Made by a program: the position numbers and the translations under genes
Shown here: one piece after another, positions 15,968-24,700 of the stretch
How positions within the stretch are numbered: the first letter of the stretch is position 1
Layout: each line of letters opens with the position of its first letter
Assembly (NCBI RefSeq): GCF_030010625.1
Contig: NZ_JASCXN010000005.1
Coordinates: 124,001-188,000, forward strand
DNA from: Streptomyces sp. CC208A
Lineage (GTDB): Bacteria; Actinomycetota; Actinomycetes; Streptomycetales; Streptomycetaceae
DNA: 64,000 bases
Direction of reading: 5' to 3'
Notes under the pieces: model-generated
What the model saw: only the letters and a program-made list of their open reading frames with translations
What the model was told of the DNA's origin: nothing
Databases searched by the model: none

Positions 15968-16606
15968 GTGGCTACGTTCCGACTCCAAGGCAGCAAGGTG
16001 CTCGCCGTGACGATGACCGGCGACGCCGTCAAGGCGAAGAACGGCTCGATGGTCGCCTATGACGGGCAGATGGCGTTCAAGAAGATGACCGGCGGCGGGG
16101 AGGGTCTGCGCGGCATGGTCACCCGGCGGCTGACGGGTGAACAGATGGAGATGATGGAGGTCAAGGGCCAGGGGACCTGCTGGTTCGCCGACCGGGCCTC
16201 CGAGATCAACCTCGTCCACCTGCACGGCGACAGGCTGTGGGTGGAGGCGAGCAACCTGCTCTGCACCGACGCGGGGCTGCGTACCGGCACGACCTTCACG
16301 GGCCTGCGCGGCGGCGCGACCGGCAACGGCCTGTTCACCACCACGGTGGAGGGCACCGGACAGGCGGCCATCATGTCCGACGGCCCGGCGACGGTGCTCC
16401 GGGTGACCCCGCAGTACCCGCTGTCGGTCGACCCGGGCGCGTACGTCGCCCACCAGGGCAACCTCCAGCAGCACTTCCAGTCGGGTGTGACCTTCCGCAC
16501 CCTGATCGGCGAGGGCGGCGGCGAGGCCTTCCAGATCCGCTTCGAGGGGGACGGGCTCGTGTACGTCCAGCCGAGCGAGCGGAACACCATCGGGGGTGAC
16601 GTCTGA
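15968..16606 (+). CDS. AIM24 family protein, first of three
   Basis: The 212-residue protein is read from GTG 15968; no ribosome site precedes it, and a TACCTT box 7 bases upstream suggests a leaderless transcript. AIM24-type features are the glycine-rich beta repeats with GSMVAYDGQMAFKKMTGGGE, TRRLTGEQMEMMEVKG and the closing SVDPGAYVAHQGN and EAFQIRFEGDGLVYVQPS. The family forms a trimeric-like beta prism; the yeast member acts in mitochondria, but the bacterial role is not established. No signal peptide or membrane segment is visible. The stop overlaps the next start by one base (TGATG). The three paralogous genes in one operon suggest a hetero-oligomer. Confidence 0.9.
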   Translation: MATFRLQGSKVLAVTMTGDAVKAKNGSMVAYDGQMAFKKMTGGGEGLRGMVTRRLTGEQMEMMEVKGQGTCWFADRASEINLVHLHGDRLWVEASNLLCTDAGLRTGTTFTGLRGGATGNGLFTTTVEGTGQAAIMSDGPATVLRVTPQYPLSVDPGAYVAHQGNLQQHFQSGVTFRTLIGEGGGEAFQIRFEGDGLVYVQPSERNTIGGDV

Positions 16607-17256
16607 TGCCGTTCCGCGAGATCAACTCGAAGATGGTCGAGGCGACCGTCGTCCCGGGGCAGCGGCTTTTCAGCCAGCGTGGTGCGATGCTCGCCTACCG
16701 GGGGGACGTCACGTTCACGCCGAACCTCACCGGCGGGCAGGGCGGTCTGATGTCGATGATCGGCCGCCGGGTGGCCGGCGAGGCGACGCCGCTGATGACC
16801 GTGGAGGGCAGCGGCACGGTGGTGTTCGGGCACGGCGGCCACCACATCCAGGTGATCGCGCTGTCCGGCGACACCCTCTACGTGGAGGCGGACCGGCTGC
16901 TCGCCTTCGACGGGACCCTGGAGCAGGGCACCATGTTCATGGGCTCGCAGGGCGGGGTCATGGGCATGGTGCGCGGCCAGGTGACCGGCCAGGGCCTGTT
17001 CACCACCACCCTGAAGGGGCACGGCTCGGTGGCGGTCATGGCGCACGGCGGGGTGATCGAGCTGCCGATCGTGCCGGGCCGCCCGGTCCACGTCGACCCG
17101 CAGGCGTACGTCGCCCACTACGGCCAGGTGCGCAACAAGCTCTCGACGGCGCTGGGCTGGCGGGACATGGTGGGCCGCGGCTCGGGCGAGGCGTTCCAGC
17201 TGGAGCTGAGCGGCAGCGGCACGGTGTACGTCCAGGCCTCGGAGGAGAAGCTGTGA
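16606..17256 (+). CDS. AIM24 family protein, second of three
   Basis: The 216-residue protein starts at ATG 16606, sharing one base with the previous stop. It is clearly paralogous to its neighbour: QRGAMLAYRGDVTFTPNL, the Gly/Met-rich GLMSMIGRRVAGEATPLMTVEG, GTMFMGSQGGVMGMVRG and the closing HVDPQAYVAHYGQV and EAFQLELSGSGTVYVQAS. It has no signal peptide. Coupling by 1- and 4-base overlaps on both sides indicates that the three proteins are made in fixed proportion. Function unknown. Confidence 0.9.
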   Translation: MPFREINSKMVEATVVPGQRLFSQRGAMLAYRGDVTFTPNLTGGQGGLMSMIGRRVAGEATPLMTVEGSGTVVFGHGGHHIQVIALSGDTLYVEADRLLAFDGTLEQGTMFMGSQGGVMGMVRGQVTGQGLFTTTLKGHGSVAVMAHGGVIELPIVPGRPVHVDPQAYVAHYGQVRNKLSTALGWRDMVGRGSGEAFQLELSGSGTVYVQASEEKL

Positions 17257-18038
17257 GCAGCCCCGTCATCCACGATCCGCACACCCTGCCGTCGGACGAC
17301 AACGTCAACGACTACACCTTCTGCGTCGAGTTGAAGGGTTCCCCCTGGTTCCTCCAGAAGGGGAAGATGATCGCCTATTACGGGCGGATCGAGTTCAACG
17401 GGATCGGGCACGGCCGGCTGGACCGGCTGGTGCGGACCGCGTTCCACTCGCCGCTGCACGCGAGCGACTGGGTGGTGGCCGAGGGCAGCGGCAAGATGCT
17501 GCTCGCGGACCGGGCCTTCGACGTGAACTCGTACGACCTGGACGAGGGCAATCTGACGATCCGGTCGGGGAACCTGCTGGCCTACCAGCCGACGCTGGCG
17601 CTGAAGCAGTCGATCGTGCCGGGGTTCGTGACGCTGATCGGCACGGGGAAGTTCGTGGCGGCGTCGAACGGCCCGGTGGTCTTCATGGAGCCGCCGCTGC
17701 GGGTGGATCCGCAGGCGCTGGTGGGGTGGGCGGACTGCCCCTCCCCCTGCCACCACTACGATCACGCCTATCTGACGGGCGTGATGGGCGGCGTACGGGC
17801 CCTGACGGGCATCGGCGGCTCCTCCGGCGAGGAGCACCAGTTCGAGTTCGTCGGGGCGGGCACGGTGCTGCTCCAGTCGACGGAGCTGCTGATGGCGGAG
17901 CGGAACATCGGGGCACCGCCGGCCCAGGCCGGGGTGCCGGGCGGGCACGGGGCGCACGGTTCCGGCCAGGGGGCGCAGGGTGCGGTACCGCGCCTTCCCG
18001 GCCAGCTCGGTGACCTGCAGCGGCGCTTCGGTCTGTGA
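17253..18038 (+). CDS. AIM24 family protein, third of three, with glycine-rich tail
   Basis: The 261-residue protein is read from GTG 17253 (GTGA overlap with the previous stop). It is the most diverged copy: it has YTFCVELKGSPWFLQKGKM at the start, IAYYGRIEFNGIGHGRLDR, VVAEGSGKMLLADRAFD, LRVDPQALVGWADCPSPC and GEEHQFEFVGAGTVLLQSTE. A paired-cysteine segment (DCPSPCHHYDHAY) and a 45-residue Gly/Ala/Gln tail are absent from the other two. The Cys/His cluster could bind metal. The gene ends the operon; a MarR gene on the same strand starts 123 bases later with its own operator. Confidence 0.9.
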   Translation: MSSPVIHDPHTLPSDDNVNDYTFCVELKGSPWFLQKGKMIAYYGRIEFNGIGHGRLDRLVRTAFHSPLHASDWVVAEGSGKMLLADRAFDVNSYDLDEGNLTIRSGNLLAYQPTLALKQSIVPGFVTLIGTGKFVAASNGPVVFMEPPLRVDPQALVGWADCPSPCHHYDHAYLTGVMGGVRALTGIGGSSGEEHQFEFVGAGTVLLQSTELLMAERNIGAPPAQAGVPGGHGAHGSGQGAQGAVPRLPGQLGDLQRRFGL

Positions 18039-18130
18039 GCGGTAGTCTGCGGAGCGTGACGCGTCGAACGGCCGCGCGGGGGCGTGCGGCCGGCACGGCG
18101 GGTGCCGGGCGTCACCCCGCAGATTTCGTC

Positions 18131-18143
18131 AAGTATTCAACTT
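18131..18143. promoter_or_regulatory. Inverted repeat AAGT-N5-ACTT upstream of marR
   Basis: AAGT (18131-18134) and ACTT (18140-18143) lie 18 bases before the marR ATG in the only AT-rich stretch nearby (CAAGTATTCAACTTC). MarR proteins commonly bind such sites in their own promoters. Confidence 0.5.
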
Positions 18144-18161
18144 CTTAGGTAGAATCCACTC

Positions 18162-18638
18162 ATGGACACCGAGACGGCCACTCCCTGGCTCACCGACGCC
18201 GAGCAGTGCGCGTGGCGCACCTTCCTCGACGTCCAGAGAATGCTGACGCACCAGCTGGAGCGCGACCTCCAGCCCTTCGGGCTGACGATGAACGACTACG
18301 AGATCCTCGTCAACCTCTCGGAGTCCGCCGAGCGCAGACTGCGCATGAGCGATCTGGCGGCCGCCACCCTCCAGTCCAAGAGCCGCCTGTCCCACCAGAT
18401 CACCCGGATGGAGAACGCGGGCCTGGTGGAGCGGGTGAACTGCGAGTCCGACCGGCGCGGCCTCTACGCGGTCCTCACCGACCACGGCATGGAGACCATG
18501 CGCAAGGTCGCCCCGCACCACGTGGAGTCGGTCCGCGACCACTTCATCGACCGGCTCACCCCGGAGGCGCTCGACGCCCTCCACGCGTCCCTGAAGCCGG
18601 TCGCCGAGCGGCTGCGCGGCAAGCGCGGCAAGCCGTGA
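18162..18638 (+). CDS. MarR family transcriptional regulator
   Basis: The 158-residue protein starts at ATG 18162. The winged helix runs from WRTFLDVQRMLTHQLERDLQ through LTMNDYEILVNLSE, the recognition region LAAATLQSKSRLSHQITRME, to the wing NCESDRRGLYAVLTDHG, where ESDRRG is the MarR hallmark. A single Cys precedes the wing (VERVNCESD), a position used for oxidation sensing in some relatives, but this alone does not prove redox control. An AAGT/ACTT inverted repeat overlaps the promoter and suggests autorepression. The gene is monocistronic, with a strong terminator 15 bases after its stop. S. coelicolor has a MarR gene at this position (SCO5405 by recalled order). Confidence 0.94.
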   Translation: MDTETATPWLTDAEQCAWRTFLDVQRMLTHQLERDLQPFGLTMNDYEILVNLSESAERRLRMSDLAAATLQSKSRLSHQITRMENAGLVERVNCESDRRGLYAVLTDHGMETMRKVAPHHVESVRDHFIDRLTPEALDALHASLKPVAERLRGKRGKP

Positions 18639-18653
18639 CCTGACAGATGTGCG

Positions 18654-18690
18654 CGGAAAGGGCCTCCCCGGCGCGGGGAGGCCCTTTCCG
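18654..18690. terminator. Bidirectional terminator between marR and meaB
   Basis: A 17-bp perfect stem (CGGAAAGGGCCTCCCCG and its complement) closes on a GCG loop. It lies 15 bases after the marR stop and 23 bases from the meaB stop, serving both convergent genes. Confidence 0.92.
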
Positions 18691-18713
18691 TTCGTTCCGT
18701 CCGGGCCCGGCGG

Positions 18714-19670
18714 TCAGCTGCCGGTCAGGCTCGCCAGGAGCTCGTCGGAGGCCGCGTACGGGTCGAGCGCGCCGGCCGCGACCCGCTCGGCGAGCGCGTC
18801 GAGGTGCCGGTCGCCGTGCAGGTCGCCGATCCGCTCGCGCAGCGCCGTGATGGCGATGGTCTCCACCTCGCGGGCCGCACGGGCCTTCCGGCGCTCCGCC
18901 AGGACCCCGTGCTCCTCCATCCAGGCCCGGTGCTTCTCCAGGGCCTCCACGACCTCGTCGACGCCCTCGCCGCGGGCCGCGACCGTCTTCACGATCGGCG
19001 GCCGCCAGTCGCCGGGGCCGCGGGCCTCGCCGAGGCCCAGCATGTGGTTGAGCTCGCGGGCGGTGGCGTCGGCGCCGTCCCGGTCCGCCTTGTTGACCAC
19101 GTACACGTCGCCGATCTCCAGGATGCCCGCCTTCGCGGCCTGGATCCCGTCGCCCATGCCCGGGGCGAGCAGGACGACGGAGGTGTCGGCCTGGCTCGCG
19201 ATCTCGACCTCCGACTGGCCGACGCCGACCGTCTCGACCAGGATCACGTCGCAGCCGGCCGCGTCGAGGACCCGGATGGCCTGCGGGGCGGCCCAGGCAA
19301 GGCCGCCCAGGTGGCCGCGGGTGGCCATCGAGCGGATGTAGACGCCCGGGTCGGAGGCGTGGTCCGACATCCGCACCCGGTCGCCGAGGAGCGCGCCGCC
19401 GCTGAACGGCGAGGACGGGTCGACGGCGAGCACGCCGACCCGCTTGCCCGCCCGGCGGTACGCGGCCACGAGCGCCGAGGTCGACGTGGACTTGCCGACC
19501 CCGGGCGAGCCGGTCAGGCCCACCACGTAGGCGTTGCCGGTCAGCGGTGCCAGCGCCGCCATCACCTCGCGCAGCTGTGGGGACGCCCCCTCCACCAGCG
19601 AGATCAGCCGGGCCACGGCCCGCGGCCGGCCCTCCCGTGCCTGGGCGACGAGAGCGGGGACGTCCACCAT
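18714..19670 (-). CDS. meaB: MeaB-type GTPase chaperone of B12-dependent acyl-CoA mutases
   Basis: The 318-residue protein starts at ATG 19670. Its G-protein motifs are the Walker A GLTGSPGVGKST (residues 51-62), VDPSSPFSGGALLGDRVRM, the Walker B/switch ILVETVGVGQSEVE (about 143-155) and NKAD (193-196), all standard for the MeaB/ArgK family. MeaB gates adenosylcobalamin delivery and protects methylmalonyl-CoA mutase, or isobutyryl-CoA mutase, from inactivation. The gene begins 25 bases after the thiolase stop, so the two are cotranscribed. Its likely clients are the IcmA of this window and the methylmalonyl-CoA mutase encoded elsewhere. The old ArgK kinase name should not be used. Confidence 0.95.
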   Translation of the reverse strand: MVDVPALVAQAREGRPRAVARLISLVEGASPQLREVMAALAPLTGNAYVVGLTGSPGVGKSTSTSALVAAYRRAGKRVGVLAVDPSSPFSGGALLGDRVRMSDHASDPGVYIRSMATRGHLGGLAWAAPQAIRVLDAAGCDVILVETVGVGQSEVEIASQADTSVVLLAPGMGDGIQAAKAGILEIGDVYVVNKADRDGADATARELNHMLGLGEARGPGDWRPPIVKTVAARGEGVDEVVEALEKHRAWMEEHGVLAERRKARAAREVETIAITALRERIGDLHGDRHLDALAERVAAGALDPYAASDELLASLTGS

Positions 19671-19695
19671 GCTGCGTTCTCCTTCGGGAAGGTGC

Positions 19696-20904
19696 TTACT
19701 TGCCGGCGCCGGGGACGCGGACGATCAGGGCGTCGCCCTGGCCGCCGCCGCCGCACAGCGCGGCCGCGCCGACACCGCCGCCGCGGCGCTTCAGCTCCAG
19801 CGCGAGGTGGAGCACCACGCGGGCGCCGGACATGCCGATCGGGTGGCCGAGCGCGATGGCGCCGCCGTTGACGTTCACCTTTTCCGGGGACACGCCGAGG
19901 TCCTTCATGGACTGGACGGCGACCGCGGCGAAGGCCTCGTTGATCTCGATCAGGTCGAGGTCGTCGACGGTCAGGCCCTCCTTCTTGAGGGCGTGCCGGA
20001 TGGCGTTGGACGGCTGCGACTGGAGCGAGTTGTCCGGGCCCGCCACGTTGCCGTGGGCGCCGATCTCGGCGATCCACTCCAGGCCCAGCTCCTCCGCCTT
20101 GGCCTTGCTCATCACGACCACGGCGGCGGCGCCGTCGGAGATCTGCGAGGAGGTGCCGGCGGTGATGGTGCCGTCCTTGGCGAAAGCGGGGCGCAGCTTG
20201 CCGAGGGACTCGACGGTGGTCTCGGCGCGGACGCCCTCGTCCTTGGCGAAGACGACCGGGTCGCCCTTGCGCTGCGGGATCTCGACCGGGGTGATCTCGG
20301 CCTCGAAGACGCCGTTCTTCTGGGCGGCGGCGGCGCGCTGGTGCGAGAGGGCCGCGATCTCGTCCTGCGAGGCGCGGTCGATGCCCAGGCGGGTGTTGTG
20401 CTTCTCGGTGGACTCGCCCATCGCGATGTTCTCGAAGGCGTCGGTGAGGCCGTCGTGCGCCATCGCGTCGAGCATCTCGATCGCGCCGTACTTGAAGCCC
20501 TCGCGGGACTTCGGCAGCACGTGCGGGGCGTTGGTCATGGACTCCTGGCCGCCGGCGACGATCACGTCGAACTCGCCGGCGCGGATCAGCTGGTCGGCCA
20601 GGGCGATGGCGTCCAGGCCGGAGAGGCACACCTTGTTGATGGTGAGGGCGGGGACGCTCATCGGGATGCCGCCCTTGACGGCGGCCTGGCGGGCGGGGAT
20701 CTGCCCGGCGCCCGCCTGGAGCACCTGGCCCATGATCACGTACTGCACCTGGTCGCCGCCGATGCCGGCCCGGTCCAGGGCGGCCTTGATGGCGAAGCCG
20801 CCGAGGTCGGCGCCGGAGAAGGACTTGAGCGAGCCGAGGAGGCGACCCATGGGCGTGCGGGCGCCCGCGACGATCACTGAGGTGGTACCGGTCGTTCCAG
20901 ACAT
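19696..20904 (-). CDS. Acetyl-CoA C-acetyltransferase (thiolase)
   Basis: The 402-residue protein starts at ATG 20904. Thiolase motifs are complete: the acyl-accepting Cys93 in [28 protein letters not shown], the [11 protein letters not shown] segment, the active-site His in [16 protein letters not shown] and the second Cys in [11 protein letters not shown]. It condenses two acetyl-CoA to acetoacetyl-CoA or cleaves the product, at the junction of fatty-acid, butyryl-CoA and ethylmalonyl-CoA metabolism. With meaB downstream, and 3-hydroxybutyryl-CoA dehydrogenase elsewhere in the window, it supports a C4 acyl-CoA route. A longer frame to 21018 exists but conserved sequence starts at [12 protein letters not shown]. 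Confidence 0.95.
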   Translation of the reverse strand: MSGTTGTTSVIVAGARTPMGRLLGSLKSFSGADLGGFAIKAALDRAGIGGDQVQYVIMGQVLQAGAGQIPARQAAVKGGIPMSVPALTINKVCLSGLDAIALADQLIRAGEFDVIVAGGQESMTNAPHVLPKSREGFKYGAIEMLDAMAHDGLTDAFENIAMGESTEKHNTRLGIDRASQDEIAALSHQRAAAAQKNGVFEAEITPVEIPQRKGDPVVFAKDEGVRAETTVESLGKLRPAFAKDGTITAGTSSQISDGAAAVVVMSKAKAEELGLEWIAEIGAHGNVAGPDNSLQSQPSNAIRHALKKEGLTVDDLDLIEINEAFAAVAVQSMKDLGVSPEKVNVNGGAIALGHPIGMSGARVVLHLALELKRRGGGVGAAALCGGGGQGDALIVRVPGAGK

Positions 20905-20976
20905 GAGGCACGGCCCCTTGGGGTGAGAAGTGAACGAGGGTTCACCGCCAATGTACTGAGCGGCGCGGCATGAGGT

Positions 20977-20992
20977 CACCGGCCTGCCGGTG
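20977..20992. promoter_or_regulatory. Inverted repeat between divergent thiolase and epimerase genes
   Basis: CACCGGC (20977-20983) and GCCGGTG (20986-20992) face each other around CT in the 137-bp divergent promoter region. It could coordinate the two acyl-CoA genes, though GC-only palindromes are common in this genome. Confidence 0.35.
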
Positions 20993-21041
20993 TGACGGCG
21001 CGCACGTTGCGTAACCATCGCGGCGGGGGTGCACTGGAGCC

Positions 21042-21494
21042 ATGCTGACGCGTATCGACCACATCGGGATCGCCTGCTTCGACCTGGACAGGACCGTCGA
21101 GTTCTACCGTGCCACGTACGGCTTCGAGGTCTACCACTCCGAGGTCAACGAGGAGCAGGGCGTCCGCGAGGCCATGCTGAGGATCAACGCCACCGACGAC
21201 GGCGGGGCCTCCTACCTCCAGCTCCTGGAGCCCACCCGCGAGGACTCCGCGGTCGGCAAGTGGCTGGCCAAGAACGGCGAGGGCGTCCACCACATCGCCT
21301 TCGGCACCGCGGACGTCGACGGGGACGCCGAGGCCATCCGCTCCAAGGGCGTCCGGGTCCTGTACGACGAGCCCCGGATCGGCTCCATGGGCTCCCGGAT
21401 CACCTTCCTGCACCCCAAGGACTGCCACGGCGTCCTCACCGAACTCGTCACCTCGGCACCGCCTTCCGCCGACCACTCCTCAGCGGAGCACTGA
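21042..21494 (+). CDS. mce: Methylmalonyl-CoA epimerase
   Basis: The 150-residue protein has the vicinal-oxygen-chelate fold. Metal ligands are visible at His7 (RIDHIGIAC), Gln60 (YLQLLEP), His84 (GVHHIAFG) and Glu134 (VLTELV), matching the family pattern. It converts the (S)- and (R)-epimers of methylmalonyl-CoA, which joins methylmalonyl-CoA mutase to propionyl-CoA carboxylase and feeds polyketide extender units. It is read divergently from thiolase-meaB. A probable promoter for scy overlaps its stop codon. Confidence 0.95.
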   Translation: MLTRIDHIGIACFDLDRTVEFYRATYGFEVYHSEVNEEQGVREAMLRINATDDGGASYLQLLEPTREDSAVGKWLAKNGEGVHHIAFGTADVDGDAEAIRSKGVRVLYDEPRIGSMGSRITFLHPKDCHGVLTELVTSAPPSADHSSAEH

Positions 21495-21520
21495 CCTCCG
21501 TATTCCCGGCCCGGTAGAGT
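21491..21520 (+). promoter_or_regulatory. Probable promoter of scy
   Basis: CTGACC (21491-21496) and TAGAGT (21515-21520) are separated by 18 bases, a good vegetative -35/-10 pair for Streptomyces. The -35 overlaps the mce stop. It would give a leader of about 180 bases before scy. Confidence 0.5.
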
Positions 21521-21709
21521 GGGCGACTCCGGGCCGGGGCCGGTCGGGGCCGCTTCGTGCGGCGCCGAAGTCGGGATGTCGGGGTCGTCCGATCTGACAC
21601 GATTCCCCGGGGGGACCGTTCTGTCCGGTGAACGGTGCTCGTCGGAACGTCGCGACCAGGGTTGGGGTCTCCCCTGCTCGCAGAGCTCGGGGAAGGGATG
21701 GACCGCGCA

Positions 21710-24700
21710 GTGCGGGGCTACGAACGCCAGGAGAGCCACCGAGCTGAAGACGACCATCTCTCGCGGTTCGAAGCCGAGATGGACCGGCTGAAGAAGGAGC
21801 GAGAAAAGGCCGTCCAGCACGCCGAGGACCTCGGTTACCAGGTCGAGGTCCTGCGCGCCAAGCTCCACGAGGCGCGCCGCACCCTCGCGTCCCGGCCCGC
21901 CCACGACAGCGCGGACATCGGCTACCAGGCCGAGCAGTTGCTGCGGAACGCGCAGGCGCAGGCCGAGCAGCTCCGCCAGGACGCCGAGCGGGAGCTGCGC
22001 GAGGCGCGGGCGCAGACCCAGCGGATCCTCCAGGAGCACGCCGAGCACCAGGCCCGGCTCCAGGCCGAGCTGCACAACGAGGCCGTCCAGCGCCGCCAGC
22101 AGCTCGACCAGGAGCTGAACGAGCGCCGCCAGACCGTCGAGGCCCACGTCAACGAGAACGTGGCCTGGGCCGAGCAGCTGCGGGCCCGCACCGAGGCGCA
22201 GGCCCGCCGGCTGATGGACGAGGCCCGCGCGGAGGCCGAGCAGTCGCTCGCGGCCGCCCGCGCCGAGGCCGCCCGGCTGACCGAGGAGACCGGCCGCCGG
22301 GTCGGCGCCGAGGCGGAGGCCGCCCGCGCCGAGGCCGAAGCGATTCTGCTGCGCGCCCGCAAGGACGCCGAGCGGCTGATGACGGCCGCCTCCACTCAGG
22401 CCCAGGAGGCCACCGGCCACGCCGAGCAGCTGCGTACCGCCGCCGTCGCCGAGACCGACCAGGCCCGCCGCCAGGCGAGCGAGCTGTCCCGCGCCGCCGA
22501 GCAGCGGATGCAGGAGGCCGAGGAGCGGCTGCGGCAGGCCCGTGCCGAGGCCGACAAGGCGCTCGCGGAGGCGAAGGAGGCCGCGGCGAGGACGCTGTCC
22601 TCCGCCGACTCCGTCAACGAGCAGCGCACCCGTACCGCCAAGGCGGAGATCGCCCGGCTCGTCGGCGAGGCCACCAAGGAGGCCGAGGCCCTCAAGGCGG
22701 AGGCCGAGGAGAAGCTGCGCGAGGCGACCGCGCGCTCCGAGAAGCTGGTCGCCGAGGCCACCGAGAAGGCCCGCACCGCCGCGGCCGAGGACTCGGCGGC
22801 GGCGCTCGCCAAGGCGGCCCGCAGCGCCGAGGAGATCCTCAGCAAGGCGTCCGAGGAGGCCTCCGAGACCACCCGGAAGGCCGCGGAGGAGGCCGAGCGG
22901 ATCCGCCGCGAGGCCGAGACCGAGGCCGACCGGCTGCGTTCCCGCGCCGAGGAGCAGGCCGACGAGCTGCTCGGCTCGGCCAAGGACGACACCAAGGAGT
23001 ACCGGGCCAAGACCGTCGAGCTCCAGGAGGAGGCCCGGCGGCTGCGCGGCGAGGCCGAGCAGCTGCGCGCCGAGGCCGTCGCCGAGGGCGAGCGGATCCG
23101 CGGCGAGGCCCGCCGCGAGGCGGTGCAGCAGATCGAGGAGGCGGCGAAGACCGCCGAGGAGCTGCTCGCCAAGGCGAAGGCCGACGCCGAGGAGCTGCGG
23201 ACCAACGCCGGCGCGGAGAGCGAGAAGGTCCGCTCCGAGGCGATGGAGCGGGCCCAGACGCTCCGCGCCCAGGCCGAGGAGACCCTGGAGCGGACCCGCG
23301 CGGAGGCCGAGCGGCTGCGGACCGAGGCCGAGGAGCAGGCCGAGGCGGTGCGGGAGGCCGCCGAGAAGGCCGCCGAGACCCTGCGCGCCGACGCCGAGCG
23401 GGCCGCCGAGGCCCGCCGGGCGGAGGCCGCAGAGGAGCTGGCCCGGCTGCACGCCGACGCCGAGGCGAAGGTGGCGGCGGCCGGCCGGGAGCTGACCGAC
23501 GCGCGGGCCGAGGGCGAGCGGATCCGCCGCGAGGCCGCGGAGGAGACCGAGCGGCTGCGGTCGGAGGCCGCCGAGCGGATCCGTACGCTCCAGGAGCAGG
23601 CCGAGCAGGAGGCCGAGCGGCTGCGGTCGGAGGCCGCGACGGACGCCGCCGCGGCCCGTACGGAGGCCGAGTCCACCGCGCAGCGGCTCACCTCCGAGGC
23701 CGAGACCGAGGCCGAACGGCTGCGGTCGGAGGCGCAGGAGACCGCCGACCGGGTGCGGGCCGAGGCCGCGGCCGCGGCCGAGCGGGTCGCCGCGGAGGCC
23801 GCGGAGGCGCTGTCCGCCGCCCGTGAGGAGGCCAACCGGCGCCGCCGGGAGGCCGAGGAGACGCTGGAGTCGGCCCGTTCCGAGGCGGGCCGGGAGCGCG
23901 AGCTGGCCCGCGAGCAGTCGGAGGAGCTGCTCGCCGCCGCTCGCAAGCGGGTGGAGGAGGCGCAGGCCGAGGCGCAGCGCCTGGTCGAGGAGGCCGAGGC
24001 GCGGGCGGCCGAGCTGGTCGGTGCCGCCTCGCGAGCCGCGCAGGAGGTCCGCGACTCGGTCGCCGGGCTGCGCGAGCAGGCCGAGGAGGAGATCGCCGGG
24101 CTGCGTTCGGCCGCCGAGCACGCGGCGGAGCGGACCAGGACCGAGGCGCAGGAGGAGGCGGACCGGGTCCGCGCCGACGCGTACGAGGAGCGGGAGCGGG
24201 CCTCGGAGGACGCGGCCCGCACGCGCGCGCGTGCCCAGGAGGAGTCCGAGGCGGCGAAGGCGCTGGCCGAGCGGACGGTCGGGGACGCGATCGCGGAGGC
24301 GGAGAAGCTCCGTACGGACACCGCCGAGTACGCGCAGCGGGTACGGACCGAGGCGACGGACGCGCTGGCGGCGGCCGAGCAGGACGCGGCCCGCACCCGG
24401 GCGGACGCCCGCGAGGACGCCAACCGGATCCGTTCGGAGGCGGCCGAGAAGGCCGAGGGCGTGGTCGGCGAGGCGACGGCCGAGGCGGAGCGGATCGGCG
24501 CGGAGGCCGAACGGGTCCTGGACGAGGCCCGGCAGGCCGCGGACAAGCGCCGCCAGGACGCCGCCGAGCAAGCGGACGCCCTCATCGGCGAGGCGACGAC
24601 GGAGGCCGAGCGGATCACGGCCGAGGCCACGCAGGTCCTGGACGAGGCCCGGCAGGCCGCGGACAAGCGCCGCCAGGACGCCGCCGAACAGGCCGACACC

